Of a stretch of 64,000 nt of DNA, positions 16,195 to 26,580 are shown piece by piece. Made by a program: the position numbers and the translations under genes. The stretch lies in the NCBI GenBank assembly GCA_016867725.1, contig VGIX01000002.1, forward strand, positions 100,314 through 164,313. Reading direction: 5' to 3'. Position 1 is the first letter of the stretch, and every line of letters starts with the position of its first letter. The DNA is from Candidatus Effluviviaceae Genus I sp. (GTDB lineage: Bacteria > Joyebacterota > Joyebacteria > Joyebacterales > Joyebacteraceae). Below the pieces are notes generated by a model. It worked only from the letters and a program-made list of their open reading frames with translations, had not been told where the DNA came from and made no database searches.

Positions 16195-19100
16195 GTGCAC
16201 CTCAAGAAACTCGAGATCTTCGGGTTCAAGTCCTTCGCCCACAAGCTGACCCTGGAGTTCGGGCCCGGGATCACGGGCGTCGTCGGGCCGAACGGATGCG
16301 GCAAGACGAACGTCGCCGACGCGATCCGCTGGGTCCTCGGAGAGCAGAGCCCGTCCGAGCTCCGCGGCAGCAGCATGGCCGACGTCATCTTCAACGGGAC
16401 GAAGCAGCGCAGGCGTCTCGGGATGGCCGAGGTCACGCTGACCGTGGACAACTCCTCAGGGTATCTCCCGACCGAGTACGCCGAGATCACCATCGGCAGG
16501 CGCGTGTTCCGCTCCGGCGAGGGTGAGTACCTGCTGAACAGGACCCCCGTGAGGCTGAGGGACGTGCGGGATCTCTTCTTCGACACCGGCATCGGAACGC
16601 GCACGTACTCCCTCATCGAGCGGCGCATGGTGGACTCGGTGCTCTCGGACTCCACGGGCCACCGCCGGTTCATGTTCGAGGAAGCCTCGGGCATCATGAA
16701 GTACAAGGTGCGGCTGCGCTCGACGCTCGCGAAGCTCGAGTCGACCGAGTCGGACATGCAGCGCGTCTCCGACATCATCTCCGAGGTCGAAAAGCAGGTG
16801 CGGTCGCTTCAGCGCCAGCTCGCGCAGGCGAGGAGGCACCGACGGTACACGGACGATCTCCGCGAGATCGAGGTCCTCCTGGGCCGACGGGAGCACGCGT
16901 CGTGGCAGGCGGAGCGGTCGCGCTCCGGCGCGCGCGCCGCGGAGGTGCGCGAGGCGCTTACGGCGCGCGACGAGGCGCTCGGCACGTGCGAGCGGACCGT
17001 GGCCGCGATGAAGAGGGAGCTCCGCGACAAGGAAGGGGCCCTCGGCAGCCTCGAGCAGGAAGCGGCCGACCTCGAGTCCAGGGTGAGAACGCTGGCCGAC
17101 TCGCTTCTCGTCGCGCGGGAGCGGCGGAGCGCCACCGACCAGCGCGCGAACACGCTGGACAGCGAGATCGTGGACCTGAGAGCCGATCTCTCGCTCGCCC
17201 TCGGGCGCGCGGCGGCGCTCGAGGACGAGATCCGAGGCGCCGTGGTGGCTCTGGAGGAGCGGGAGCGCGGTCTGGCGGTGCGGTCTGAGCGCCTGGCCGC
17301 CGCGGAGACCGAGTACAGAAGGCTCAAGGAGCTTCTCGACGGCCAGAAGCTCACGCGTCTCGAGGGGCTCCAGAGCTCGGCGGGGACTCGGGGCGAGCTG
17401 GAGAGCTACCGGGCGCGCCTCGACGACCTCACCGCGGAGCATGCGGAGATCGACGGCGTGCGTGCCGAGGCGAGGGCGCAGCTGTCCGCGCACGAGAGCG
17501 AGATCATCGGCGCCACCTCGACGGGGAAGGATGCCGCGGATGCTGCCGGCCGCGCTCGTTCGCAGGCGAACGGCGCCGCCGCGGCGTCGGATGCGGCGCG
17601 GGATCACCTCCTCTCCGCGCGCGTCAGGCGCACGGGTCTCGAGGGCGAGCTCGCCGCGGCGCGCCACAAGCTGGCCTTCCTCACGGAGATCCACGACGGC
17701 TACGGCGGGTTCCAGGACGGCGTCCGGTCGCTCCTTGCGGAGCGGGCACACGGCATCGACGGGCTCGTCGGCTCGGTGGCCGATCTGCTGCGCGTACAGG
17801 ACGGCATGGCGGCGGCCATCGAGGCGGCGCTCGCGGGCGCCGCGGAGTACGTCGTGGTGCGCGACCTCGCGACGGCGACGCGGGCCATGCAGCACCTTGC
17901 CGAGGGAGCCGCCGGGCGCGCGACGTTCGTACCGCTGTCCGAGATCTCCCGGTTCCCGGTCTCGCGCGTGCCGCTGGGTGCGCTCGCGGGCGTCGGTGTC
18001 CTCGGTCGCGCGCTGGACTTCGTCACGACCGCGCCGGAGCACGAGCGCCTCGCCGCGTTTCTGCTCGAGGGCTGCGTCGTGACCGGGAGTCTCGACGAGG
18101 CGCTCGCGCAGAGCGCCGTCCCCGAGAACGCAGATCTCGTCTTCGTGACGGTCCGCGGGGAGATGTGCTCCGCGCGAGGGCTCCTCTCCGGGGGCAGGGC
18201 GGGCGACGAGCATGCGGGGCTCATGCGGCGCGCGGAGAGGCTGGAGGCCGCGCAACGCGAGGTCGAGTCCCTCGAGCGGGCGCTCGCCGACGCGCGGAAC
18301 GGCGAGGCCGCCGCGGCGGCCGCCTGCGAACGCGCGCAGGGCGACGCGAAGCGCGCCCACGAGGAGGCCGAGGCCTCCGAGGCGCGGCTCTGGGATGCCA
18401 AGCGCCGGACGGCGGAGCTTGAGCTCGCCGCCACCGGGCTGTCCGAGCGCGTGGCCGGGCTCGTGTCTCGCAGGGAGACACTGGCCGCCCGCGTCGCCGA
18501 GGCGAAGACCGAGATCGAGAGCCTCGCCCGCAGACTCTCCCAGCTGTCGAGGGGCGAGGACGAGATCGGGGAGAAGGTCGAGGAGCTGGAGCGGCGATAT
18601 CAGAGCGCGGAGCGAGAGCGCGCGAAGGCCGTTGAGGAGGAGAGACAGGCGGGCGTCGGCGCGGCCCAGGCGCAGGCGGCCCTCGAACGGCTGAGAACGG
18701 AGCACGCGCAGCTCGCCGAAGCGGGCAGGGCCGCGCGCGCCGGCATCGAGCGGAAGACCGCCGAGCGCGAGGAACAGGGCCGCGCGATGACCGAGCTTGA
18801 GGAGCGGACCGGCGCGGACGGCCACGCCCTCGCGGAGCTGTCGTCTCAGAAGGAGGCGGTCGAGCGGGACCGCGACGCGATGCGCGAGGCCTCGCGCACG
18901 CTGCGTCAGGCGATCGACCGGCTCGAGGACGAGGCGAGGGAGTCCCGCGCGACGCGCGACCGGCTCACGAGGGAGATCCACGAGCTCGAGATCCGGGACA
19001 CGGAGCTCCGCAGCCGCTCCGAGGCCCTGCGCGACCGGCTGAGGGAGGAGTACGCGGTCGACGTCGCGGAGCTGGGCGATGTTCCATCTGCGGAGGGCGC

Positions 19101-19780
19101 GCCGCCCTTCGACGAGACGAACGCGCGCGAGGAGGTCGATCGGCTGAAGGCCAGGCTCCGCACGATGGGGCCCGTCAACCTCCTCGCCCTCGACGAGTAC
19201 GACGAGGAGAACAAGCGCCTGGAGTTCCTCAAGGGACAGTACGAGGATCTCGTGCGGTCGAAGGAGTCGCTCAAGGAGGCGATCGTCAAGATCAACGCGA
19301 CCGCCAGGCAGATGTTCCTGGACACGTTCGCGCTCATCAGAACGAACTTCGTGGCGACCTTCCAGCGCCTGTTCGAGGGAGGCGAGGCCGACCTCAGGCT
19401 GCTGGAGCCTGAGGACCCGCTGGAGTCGGCCATCGAGATCGTCGCGAGCCCGCGCGGGAAGCGCCTGGGGCGGCTGAGCCTCCTCTCGGGGGGCGAGCGG
19501 GCGCTCACGGCGATCGCGCTCCTCTTCGCCATCTACCTCGTGAAGCCGTCGCCGTTCTGCATCCTCGACGAGGTGGACGCGCCCCTCGACGACGCGAACG
19601 TGGAGAGGTTCATCCGGATGCTCCGCGAGTTCTCCGACCGGACGCAGTTCGTCATCATCACGCACAACAAGACGACGATGCAGGCGGCCGACCGGCTCTA
19701 CGGCATCACGATGGAGGAGTCGGGCGTCTCGAAGGTCGTCTCCGTGCGCCTGGACGCCGCCCGCAGCGAGGTCGTCGCCG

Positions 19781-19806
<26 letters not shown>
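16195..19806 (+). CDS. smc: Chromosome segregation ATPase SMC
   Basis: A 1203-residue SMC. Order: N-terminal ATPase with Walker A GVVGPNGCGKTN (about 28-39), a coiled coil, a hinge (about 495-650; YGGFQDGVRSLLAERAHGI, VGSVADLLRV), a return coiled coil, and the C-terminal ATPase with LSGGERALTAIALLFAIYL, Walker B PFCILDEVDAPLDDANV and the D/H-loop FVIITHNKTTM. It condenses and segregates chromosomes with ScpAB. The GTG start sits 9 nt after the SPOR gene with GAGGAGG upstream. Its 3' end overlaps ftsY by 26 nt; smc-ftsY adjacency is a common bacterial arrangement. Confidence 0.96.
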
Positions 19807-20715
<909 letters not shown>

Positions 20716-20719
<4 letters not shown>

Positions 20720-20744
20720 CTCGAGCCGTGCGCCGTGCTAGTCT
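20716..20744 (+). promoter_or_regulatory. Predicted promoter of the riboflavin operon
   Basis: TTGACT (20716-20721) and TAGTCT (20739-20744) are 17 nt apart, directly overlapping the ftsY stop codon and 20 nt upstream of the FMN riboswitch. The position is what a riboswitch-controlled operon needs, so this is the best-supported promoter in the window. Confidence 0.7.
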
Positions 20745-20763
20745 GAGTGCCAGAGAGACATGC

Positions 20764-20881
20764 CTCCTTCGGGGCGGGGTGGAAGTCCCCACCGGCGGTG
20801 ACAGCCCGCGAGCGGTCCGGAAGGCCCGCAGAGCCTGTGCGATCCAGGCGCCGACAGTGAGAGTCTGGATGGAAGAAGGAG
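20764..20881 (+). ncRNA. FMN riboswitch (RFN element)
   Basis: The conserved RFN core is present: TTCGGGGCGGGGTGGAAGTC, CCACCGGCGGTGACAGCCCG, the second-half GATCCAGGCGCCGACAGTGA and AGTCTGGATGGAAGAAGGAG. P1 pairs CTCCTTC (20764-20770) with GAAGGAG (20875-20881). FMN binding stabilises P1 and shuts down the downstream riboflavin genes. The P1 3' strand itself contains an AAGGAG Shine-Dalgarno 4 nt before an ATG at 20886, which could be a direct translational switch. Confidence 0.96.
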
Positions 20882-20891
20882 CATCATGCGC

Positions 20892-20946
20892 CCGCCGCAA
20901 GGCGGACGCGTGCCGCGCCCCGGAGACACCTCCGGGGCGCACGCGT
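20892..20946 (+). promoter_or_regulatory. Riboswitch expression-platform hairpins
   Basis: Two hairpins follow the aptamer. The first is CCGCC-GCAA-GGCGG (20892-20905) with a GNRA loop. The second is an 11-bp perfect stem (20915-20925 with 20930-20940, loop ACAC) extended by ACGCGT/ACGCGT (20906-20911 and 20941-20946). The ATG at 20949 lies 2 nt beyond the foot. There is no T-run, so sequestration of the start or Rho/structure-dependent termination is more likely than a classical intrinsic terminator. Confidence 0.6.
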
Positions 20947-20948
20947 TG

Positions 20949-22103
20949 ATGGCCCGCGGGCGGAGCACGGACTCGGTGACCATGGACCGCGACATGATGC
21001 GAAGAGCGCTCGACCTCGCGGAGCGGGGGCGCGGGCGCACGAGCCCGAACCCGGTCGTGGGGGCCGTGATCGTCCGTGACGGGCGCGTCGTCGGTGAGGG
21101 GTTCCACCGACGCTACGGAGGCCCGCACGCCGAGGTCAACGCTCTCGCCGAGGCCGGCGAGGCCGCGCGGGGCGGCACGCTCTACGTGACCCTGGAGCCG
21201 TGCTGCGTGTGGGGCAACACGCCGCCCTGCACGGACGCGATCCGCTCCTCGGGCATCGCCAGGGTTGTCGTGCCCATGGAGGATCCGAACCCCCACGTGT
21301 CGGGCCGCGGGATCGCGGAGCTCAGACGATGCGGCGTGAGCGTCGAGGTCGGGCTCCTCGCCGGCGAGGCGGCCGCGGCGAACGCGCCGTATCTCAAGTT
21401 CCGGGCGACGGGCCTTCCGCTCATCACGCTCAAGATGGCGCTCTCGCTCGACGGGCGGACCGCGGCGCCCGAGGGCGCGCCGCGCTGGCTGTCGTGCGAC
21501 GCCTCGCGCGAGCGCGTCCACGCCATGCGGGCGGCGTCCGACTGCGTGATGATCGGGGTGGGCACGGTGCTCGCCGACGACCCGCGCCTCACGGACCGAA
21601 GGCCCGCCGCGGGGGAACGGCAGCCGGCGCGTCTCGTGCTCGACTCGCATCTGCGAACGCCGCCGAACTGCGCGCTCGTCGCGGAGACCGGCGCGGCGCC
21701 GACGATCGTCGCGTGCGGCGAGGACGCGGCCGCGGAGCGGCGGCGCGAGCTCGAGGCCCGCGGCGCGGCGGTCTGGCCGTGCCGGTCCGAGACGGGCCGA
21801 GTCGATCTGCGCGATGTCCTGAGACGCGCGGCGGCGGCCGGCATGATCTCGGTGCTGTGCGAGGGAGGGCCCACGCTGGCGACGTCGCTCCTGTCCGACA
21901 ACATCGCCGACCGCGTCGCCTTCTTCGTGGCGCCGATCGTCATCGGCGACGAGGGCGCCGCCGCGCTCGGCCGTCTGGGCAGGCCCTGGTGGACGGGCGA
22001 GCGGGCGCTGGTGGACGCCGCGTGGAGCGTCGTCGGCGACGACGTCCTGCTCGAGGCGAACGTCAGCTCGGCGTGGAGGCCGTCATGTTCACAGGGATCG
22101 TAG
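20949..22103 (+). CDS. ribD: Bifunctional diaminohydroxyphosphoribosylaminopyrimidine deaminase / reductase
   Basis: A 384-residue two-domain riboflavin enzyme. The N-terminal deaminase has the zinc motif HAEVNAL and PCCVWGNTPPC; the usual His and Arg/Lys of PCxHxGRTPPC are Val and Asn here. The C-terminal reductase has LKMALSLDGRTA, the NADPH strand VMIGVGTVLADDP and VLCEGGPTLATSLL. Start choice: the core begins MDRDMMRRAL (ATG 20982); ATG 20949 sits at the foot of the hairpin; ATG 20886 has the only strong ribosome site but lies in the riboswitch and would translate both hairpins. I chose 20949. Its stop overlaps ribE by 19 nt. Confidence 0.9.
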   Translation: MARGRSTDSVTMDRDMMRRALDLAERGRGRTSPNPVVGAVIVRDGRVVGEGFHRRYGGPHAEVNALAEAGEAARGGTLYVTLEPCCVWGNTPPCTDAIRSSGIARVVVPMEDPNPHVSGRGIAELRRCGVSVEVGLLAGEAAAANAPYLKFRATGLPLITLKMALSLDGRTAAPEGAPRWLSCDASRERVHAMRAASDCVMIGVGTVLADDPRLTDRRPAAGERQPARLVLDSHLRTPPNCALVAETGAAPTIVACGEDAAAERRRELEARGAAVWPCRSETGRVDLRDVLRRAAAAGMISVLCEGGPTLATSLLSDNIADRVAFFVAPIVIGDEGAAALGRLGRPWWTGERALVDAAWSVVGDDVLLEANVSSAWRPSCSQGS

Positions 22104-22747
22104 AGGCGGTGGGCCGCGTGTCGGCCGTCCGGCGGTCGCGGGCGGGCGCGACGCTGCGGGTCGCGGCGCCGTTCGATCCACCCCCGCCGCGCGGCGAAAG
22201 CGTGTCGGTGAGCGGCGTGTGCCTGACCGTGACGAGCTCCGACGCGCGCGGGTTCCACGCCGACGTCGTCGCGCGGACCCTCGGGAACACGACGCTCGGG
22301 CGTCTCTCGCGGGGAGCCCGCGTCAACCTGGAGCGCGCCGTCCGCGCCGGGGAACCGCTCGGCGGGCACATCGTGTCGGGACACGTGGACGGAACGGCGG
22401 TCGTCCGGAGCGTGCGGCCCGTCGGTCGGGGCAGAGACGTCCTCATCGAGCTTCCGCGCGCGCTCACGCCGCAGGTCGTGGAGCGGGGCTCGATCTCCGT
22501 CGACGGCGTGAGCCTGACGGTCGCCGCCGTCGCCGGGAACCTCGTCACCGTCTCGCTCATCCCGGAGACGCTGCGCGCCACCGTCGCCGGGGCTTACAGG
22601 CGCGGCACCGTGGTCAACGTGGAAACCGACATCCTCGCGAAGCACGCCGCGGCCCGGGCGACCGGCCCGGAAGGCCCGGACACCCCGCCGGGGGGCATCA
22701 CGCTCGAGCGGCTTCGTGAGCTCGGATACGTCAAGGAGAGGAGATGA
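22085..22747 (+). CDS. ribE: Riboflavin synthase, alpha subunit
   Basis: A 220-residue protein made of two homologous lumazine-binding barrels that dismutates two 6,7-dimethyl-8-ribityllumazine molecules to riboflavin. Seen: the [10 protein letters not shown] start, repeat-one [13 protein letters not shown] and [11 protein letters not shown], repeat-two [13 protein letters not shown], and [12 protein letters not shown]. The final residues LERLRELGY form the C-terminal helix that drives trimerisation in this family. It overlaps ribD and its stop overlaps the ribBA ATG by 4 nt. Confidence 0.95.
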   Translation: MFTGIVEAVGRVSAVRRSRAGATLRVAAPFDPPPPRGESVSVSGVCLTVTSSDARGFHADVVARTLGNTTLGRLSRGARVNLERAVRAGEPLGGHIVSGHVDGTAVVRSVRPVGRGRDVLIELPRALTPQVVERGSISVDGVSLTVAAVAGNLVTVSLIPETLRATVAGAYRRGTVVNVETDILAKHAAARATGPEGPDTPPGGITLERLRELGYVKERR

Positions 22748-24033
22748 ACCTCAGGCACGAGGACGTCGAAGGCGCTCTCGGCGACATCCGCGACGGGCGC
22801 ATCGTGATCGTCGTGGACGACGAGTCGCGCGAGAACGAGGGCGACATGGTGATGGCCGCGGAGAAGGCGACGCCCGAGGCCGTGAATCTCATGGCGCGCG
22901 AGGCCCGGGGACTCATCTGCGTCGCCATGACGGGCGAGCGCCTCGACGCGCTCGACCTGCACCCCATGGTCCGACGCAACACCTCGGTCATGGGCACGGC
23001 GTTCGCCGTGTCCGTGGACGCCGTCGAGGGAACGACGACGGGGATCTCGGCGCACGACCGGTGGAGGACGATCCGCGCCCTCGTGGCCGACGGAACGCGG
23101 CCCGACGACCTCGCGCGGCCGGGGCACGTGTTCCCGCTCCGCGCCGCCGAGGGCGGCGTGCTCAGACGCGCCGGACACACCGAGGCCGCTGTGGACCTTG
23201 CGAGGCTCGCGGGACTCACGCCGGCCGGCGTCATCTGCGAGATCGTGGGCGACGACGGCCACATGGCGCGGCTTCCCGAGCTCACCGAGAAGGCCGCCCG
23301 GCTCGGCGCGAGGATCGTGAGCGTCCAGGCGCTCATCGCCTACCGGCGTCTCAACGAGAAGCTCGTCCGCAGAGCGGCCCACACGCGCCTGCCCACGAGG
23401 CACGGGGATTTCGAGCTCTTCCTGTACGAAAGTGAGCTCGACGACCTCCTCCACGTCGCGCTGGTCAAGGGCCGCCCTTCGCCCGAGCGCGACGTGCTCG
23501 TCCGCGTGCACTCCGAGTGTCTGACCGGCGACGTGTTCGGCTCCACGCGCTGCGACTGCGGAGACCAGGTCGGGAGGGCGCTTTGCCTCATCGAGGAGGC
23601 GGGCGAGGGCGTGTTCCTGTACATGCGCCAGGAGGGCCGCGGCATCGGCCTCAGAAACAAGCTGCGGGCCTACGAGCTCCAGGACCGGGGACGCGACACG
23701 GTGGAGGCGAACGAGGAGCTGGGGTTCCCGGCCGACCTCCGCGACTACGGCGTCGGAGCGCAGATCCTCGCCGACCTCGGCGTTGCGAGGATCCGTCTGC
23801 TCACGAACAACCCGAGGAAGATCGTCGGCCTCGAGGGCTACGGTCTCACGATCGTCGAGCGCGTTTCCATCGAGATCGCTCCGACCGAGCGGAGCCTCGG
23901 CTACCTCGTTACCAAGAAGCGCAAGCTGGGTCATCTGCTGAACGTCCAGGAGTGCGGCGTTCCGCGCGAGCAGGAAAGGAAGGCCGCGCCGCCGGACGCC
24001 GCGAAGGAGGAGACGGATGAGCAGGGTCTTTGA
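22744..24033 (+). CDS. ribBA: Fused 3,4-DHBP synthase / GTP cyclohydrolase II
   Basis: A 429-residue fusion that supplies both riboflavin precursors. Residues about 1-200 are DHBP synthase ([20 protein letters not shown], the acidic loop with the catalytic residues; [21 protein letters not shown]). Residues about 205-405 are GTP cyclohydrolase II with the zinc cysteines [15 protein letters not shown] and the [13 protein letters not shown] motif. Both active sites look intact, so this is a working bifunctional enzyme rather than one with a decayed half. It overlaps ribE by 4 nt and ribH by 17 nt. Confidence 0.95.
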   Translation: MNLRHEDVEGALGDIRDGRIVIVVDDESRENEGDMVMAAEKATPEAVNLMAREARGLICVAMTGERLDALDLHPMVRRNTSVMGTAFAVSVDAVEGTTTGISAHDRWRTIRALVADGTRPDDLARPGHVFPLRAAEGGVLRRAGHTEAAVDLARLAGLTPAGVICEIVGDDGHMARLPELTEKAARLGARIVSVQALIAYRRLNEKLVRRAAHTRLPTRHGDFELFLYESELDDLLHVALVKGRPSPERDVLVRVHSECLTGDVFGSTRCDCGDQVGRALCLIEEAGEGVFLYMRQEGRGIGLRNKLRAYELQDRGRDTVEANEELGFPADLRDYGVGAQILADLGVARIRLLTNNPRKIVGLEGYGLTIVERVSIEIAPTERSLGYLVTKKRKLGHLLNVQECGVPREQERKAAPPDAAKEETDEQGL

Positions 24034-24484
24034 AGGGCAGCTCCGCGGTGAGGGCAGGCGTCTCGGGATCGTCGTGTCGCGCTTCAACGACTTCATCTCG
24101 CTCAGGCTTCTCGAGGGCGCGATGGACTGCCTTCGCAGACACGGGGTCAGCGACGACGACATCACGGTGGCGTGGGTCCCCGGCGCCTTCGACATCCCGG
24201 TGCTGGCCAAGAGAATGGGTGACTCCGGCGCGTACGATGCGATAGTATGCCTCGGAGCGGTCATCCGGGGTGAGACGCCGCACTTCGACTTCGTCGCCTC
24301 GGAGGCCGCCAAGGGCGTGGCGCACGCGGCGATGCAGACGGGCGTGCCCACCGTGTTCGGCGTCGTGACGTCTGAGACGCTCGAGCAGGCGATCGACCGC
24401 GCGGGCGCCAAGTCGGGCAACAGGGGGTGGGACGCGGCGCAGTCCGCCCTCGAGCTCGCCGATCTCTACGCGAAGATGTCGTAG
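24017..24484 (+). CDS. ribH: 6,7-dimethyl-8-ribityllumazine synthase
   Basis: A 155-residue lumazine synthase that condenses the RibBA and RibD products; the family forms pentamers or icosahedral shells. Seen: [33 protein letters not shown], the [20 protein letters not shown] substrate loop and [21 protein letters not shown]. The ATG at 24017 follows AAGGAGGAG and lies inside the ribBA end. It is the last rib gene; nusB follows after 22 nt, an order seen in many bacteria. Confidence 0.96.
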   Translation: MSRVFEGQLRGEGRRLGIVVSRFNDFISLRLLEGAMDCLRRHGVSDDDITVAWVPGAFDIPVLAKRMGDSGAYDAIVCLGAVIRGETPHFDFVASEAAKGVAHAAMQTGVPTVFGVVTSETLEQAIDRAGAKSGNRGWDAAQSALELADLYAKMS

Positions 24485-24506
24485 GCGGCGGGGGAAAGCG
24501 GACGCG

Positions 24507-24950
24507 ATGGGCATCCGCCGCGAGGGGCGGGAACTGGCGATGATGATCCTCTACCGGGAGGCCGTCACCGGCCTGACCGACGCCGTGATACCCGACCTCG
24601 ACGAGGCGCCGCCTGAAGCGGTCGCGTTCGCCGAGAGCCTCGTCGCCGGCGTCCGGACGCACGTCTCGGTCATCGACGAGGCCATCTCGGGCGCGAGCGA
24701 GCACTGGGACATCGGTCGCATGGGCACCGTGGACCGCACGGTGCTCAGGATCGGGACGTACGAGATCATGTTCGCGCCTGACACGCCGGTCGGCGTGATC
24801 ATCGACGAGGCGATCGAGGCCGCACGCAAGTACAGCTCGGACGAGTGCGGCCGATTCGTCAACGGCATCCTCGACCGCATCGCCAGGGACACGCGCGGGG
24901 CGAGGGACGGACAGACGGGCGCGGAGGATCATTGCGATACGCAGTCCTGA
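24507..24950 (+). CDS. nusB: Transcription antitermination factor NusB
   Basis: A 147-residue all-helical NusB that binds boxA RNA with S10 during rRNA transcription. Seen: GIRREGRELAMMILY at the start, HWDIGRMGTVDRTVLRIGTYEI in the middle, and IDEAIEAARKYSSDECGRFVNGILD at the end, all typical. GGGGGAAAG lies upstream of the ATG. Its 3' end overlaps the TTG start of the phosphoesterase gene by 19 nt. Confidence 0.92.
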   Translation: MGIRREGRELAMMILYREAVTGLTDAVIPDLDEAPPEAVAFAESLVAGVRTHVSVIDEAISGASEHWDIGRMGTVDRTVLRIGTYEIMFAPDTPVGVIIDEAIEAARKYSSDECGRFVNGILDRIARDTRGARDGQTGAEDHCDTQS

Positions 24951-25657
24951 GCGACGTCCACGGCAACCTCGAGGCCCTCACGGCCGTGCTCGAGGCGGCC
25001 GACGAAAGCGGCGCCGACGCGCTCCTCTGCCTCGGCGACCTCGTGGGCTACGGTCCGGACCCGAACGAGGTGGTGGAGCTCGTGCGCGCCCGCGGCGCGA
25101 CGGCGGTGAGGGGAAACCACGACGAGGCCGCCATCCAGCCGGGGCGCGAGACGCGGTTCAACGCGTGGGGGCAGGACGCCATCCGCTGGAGCCGGAGGCG
25201 CCTGACGGGCGAGAACCACGAGTACCTGGGCGCCCTGCCTCTCGCGGCCGTCGTGGACGGCGTGCTGCTCGTCCACGCCTGCGCGTCCGAGCCGGACACG
25301 TGGCGCTACATCCTCGACCTGGACGAAGCGGCGGTGGAGTTCACGGCGTTCAAGGAGCGCCTGTGCCTCTTCGGGCACTCGCACATCCCGCTGGCGGTCG
25401 AGAGCGCGGGAAGGAGAACCTCCGTCCTCGAGGGCGACCGTGTGATCTTCGAGGACGGCAAGCGCTACATGGTGAACGTCGGGAGCGTCGGGCAGCCGCG
25501 CGACGGCGACCCGCGCGCCGCGTTCGGGCTCCTCGACCTCGATTTGGGCACGCTCCTCATCCGCCGCGTGGAGTACGACGCAGCCGCGACGCGCGCGAAG
25601 ATCATCGACGCCGGCCTGCCCGTCTTCCTCGGGGACCGGCTCCTCAAGGGACGATGA
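24932..25657 (+). CDS. YfcE/ApaH-like metallophosphoesterase
   Basis: A 241-residue calcineurin-like phosphoesterase with all metal motifs: LSDVHGNLEAL, CLGDLVGYGPDPNE, VRGNHDEA, LLVHACAS and FGHSHIPL. Family members hydrolyse phosphodiesters or act on nucleotides; the substrate is unknown here. The gene runs from TTG 24932, preceded by GGAGG at 24923-24927; an upstream ATG at 24845 only reads back through nusB. It ends in an ATGA overlap with the next glycosyltransferase, so it may belong to that operon despite its housekeeping appearance. Confidence 0.8.
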   Translation: MRYAVLSDVHGNLEALTAVLEAADESGADALLCLGDLVGYGPDPNEVVELVRARGATAVRGNHDEAAIQPGRETRFNAWGQDAIRWSRRRLTGENHEYLGALPLAAVVDGVLLVHACASEPDTWRYILDLDEAAVEFTAFKERLCLFGHSHIPLAVESAGRRTSVLEGDRVIFEDGKRYMVNVGSVGQPRDGDPRAAFGLLDLDLGTLLIRRVEYDAAATRAKIIDAGLPVFLGDRLLKGR

Positions 25658-26580
25658 GAGACGCCGTGATCACCGTGTCCGTTGGCGTCATGGCCTACAA
25701 CGAGGCCCGGAACATCGGAAGGCTGCTGGAGGCGCTCGCCGGCCAGCGGCTCTCGACCGCCCGCCTCGCCAGGGTCGTCGTCGTGTCGAGCGGCTCGACC
25801 GACGGCACGGACGAGATCGTGGAGGGGTGGGCGAGGCGCGACGGCAGGGTCCAGCTCGTGCGCCAGGCGACGCGCCAGGGGAAGTCGGCGGCGATCAACC
25901 TCTTCCTCGAGCGCGCGGAGGGCGACGTCTTCGTTCTCGAGAGCGGCGACACGGTGCCCGCGCCGGACTGCCTCGAGCGGCTCGTCGCGCCGTTCTCCGA
26001 CCCGGAGGTGGGCATGACCGGTGCCCGCCCGGTGCCCGTGGACGACCCCGAGCGCTTCATGGGCTTCGTCGTGCACATGCTGTGGCGCCTGCACCATCGC
26101 CTCGCGCTCAGGTCGCCGAAGCTCGGGGAGATGGTCGCCTTCAGGTCGTTCGTGCGGTCCATCCCGCACGACAGCGCCGTGGACGAGGCGAGCATCGAGG
26201 CCATCGTCGCGGCGGCGGGCAAGCGCCTCGTCTACGTGCCCGAGGCCGTCGTCTGGAACAAGGGCGCGTCCACCATCCGCGACTTCCTGCGGCAGCGCCG
26301 CCGCATCTACGCCGGTCACCTCTGGCTGTCGCGGTTCCAGCACTACGAGGTGTCCACGCGGGGCGTCGGGGGCATTGTCGGCGTGCTGCGCGAGGACCTC
26401 GACCGCCGCCCGCGGGCGCTCCTGTGGACCGCGGCCGGCGTCCTGCTCGAGGCCGCCGGGCGGGCGCTGGGCGCGTTCGACTTCCACGTGCTCAGGAAGA
26501 ACCCGCACACGTGGGCGGTGTCGGAGTCGACGAAGTCCCTCGAGGCCGCGGGCGCGCGCCCCGGCCGGGAGAACCGATGA
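25654..26580 (+). CDS. Family 2 glycosyltransferase
   Basis: A 308-residue GT2 with VSVGVMAYNEARNIGRLLEAL at the N-terminus, VVSSGSTDGTDEIV and a C-terminal helix pair that may touch the membrane (about 255-285). The usual DxD metal-binding motif is replaced by LESGDT, so a conventional nucleotide-sugar role is not certain. A long RRRIYAGHLWLSRFQ segment late in the domain is typical of GT2 acceptor loops. It overlaps the phosphoesterase and the radical SAM gene by 4 nt at each end. Substrate is unknown; the neighbours suggest a lipid-linked or peptidyl glycan. Confidence 0.75.
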   Translation: MRDAVITVSVGVMAYNEARNIGRLLEALAGQRLSTARLARVVVVSSGSTDGTDEIVEGWARRDGRVQLVRQATRQGKSAAINLFLERAEGDVFVLESGDTVPAPDCLERLVAPFSDPEVGMTGARPVPVDDPERFMGFVVHMLWRLHHRLALRSPKLGEMVAFRSFVRSIPHDSAVDEASIEAIVAAAGKRLVYVPEAVVWNKGASTIRDFLRQRRRIYAGHLWLSRFQHYEVSTRGVGGIVGVLREDLDRRPRALLWTAAGVLLEAAGRALGAFDFHVLRKNPHTWAVSESTKSLEAAGARPGRENR

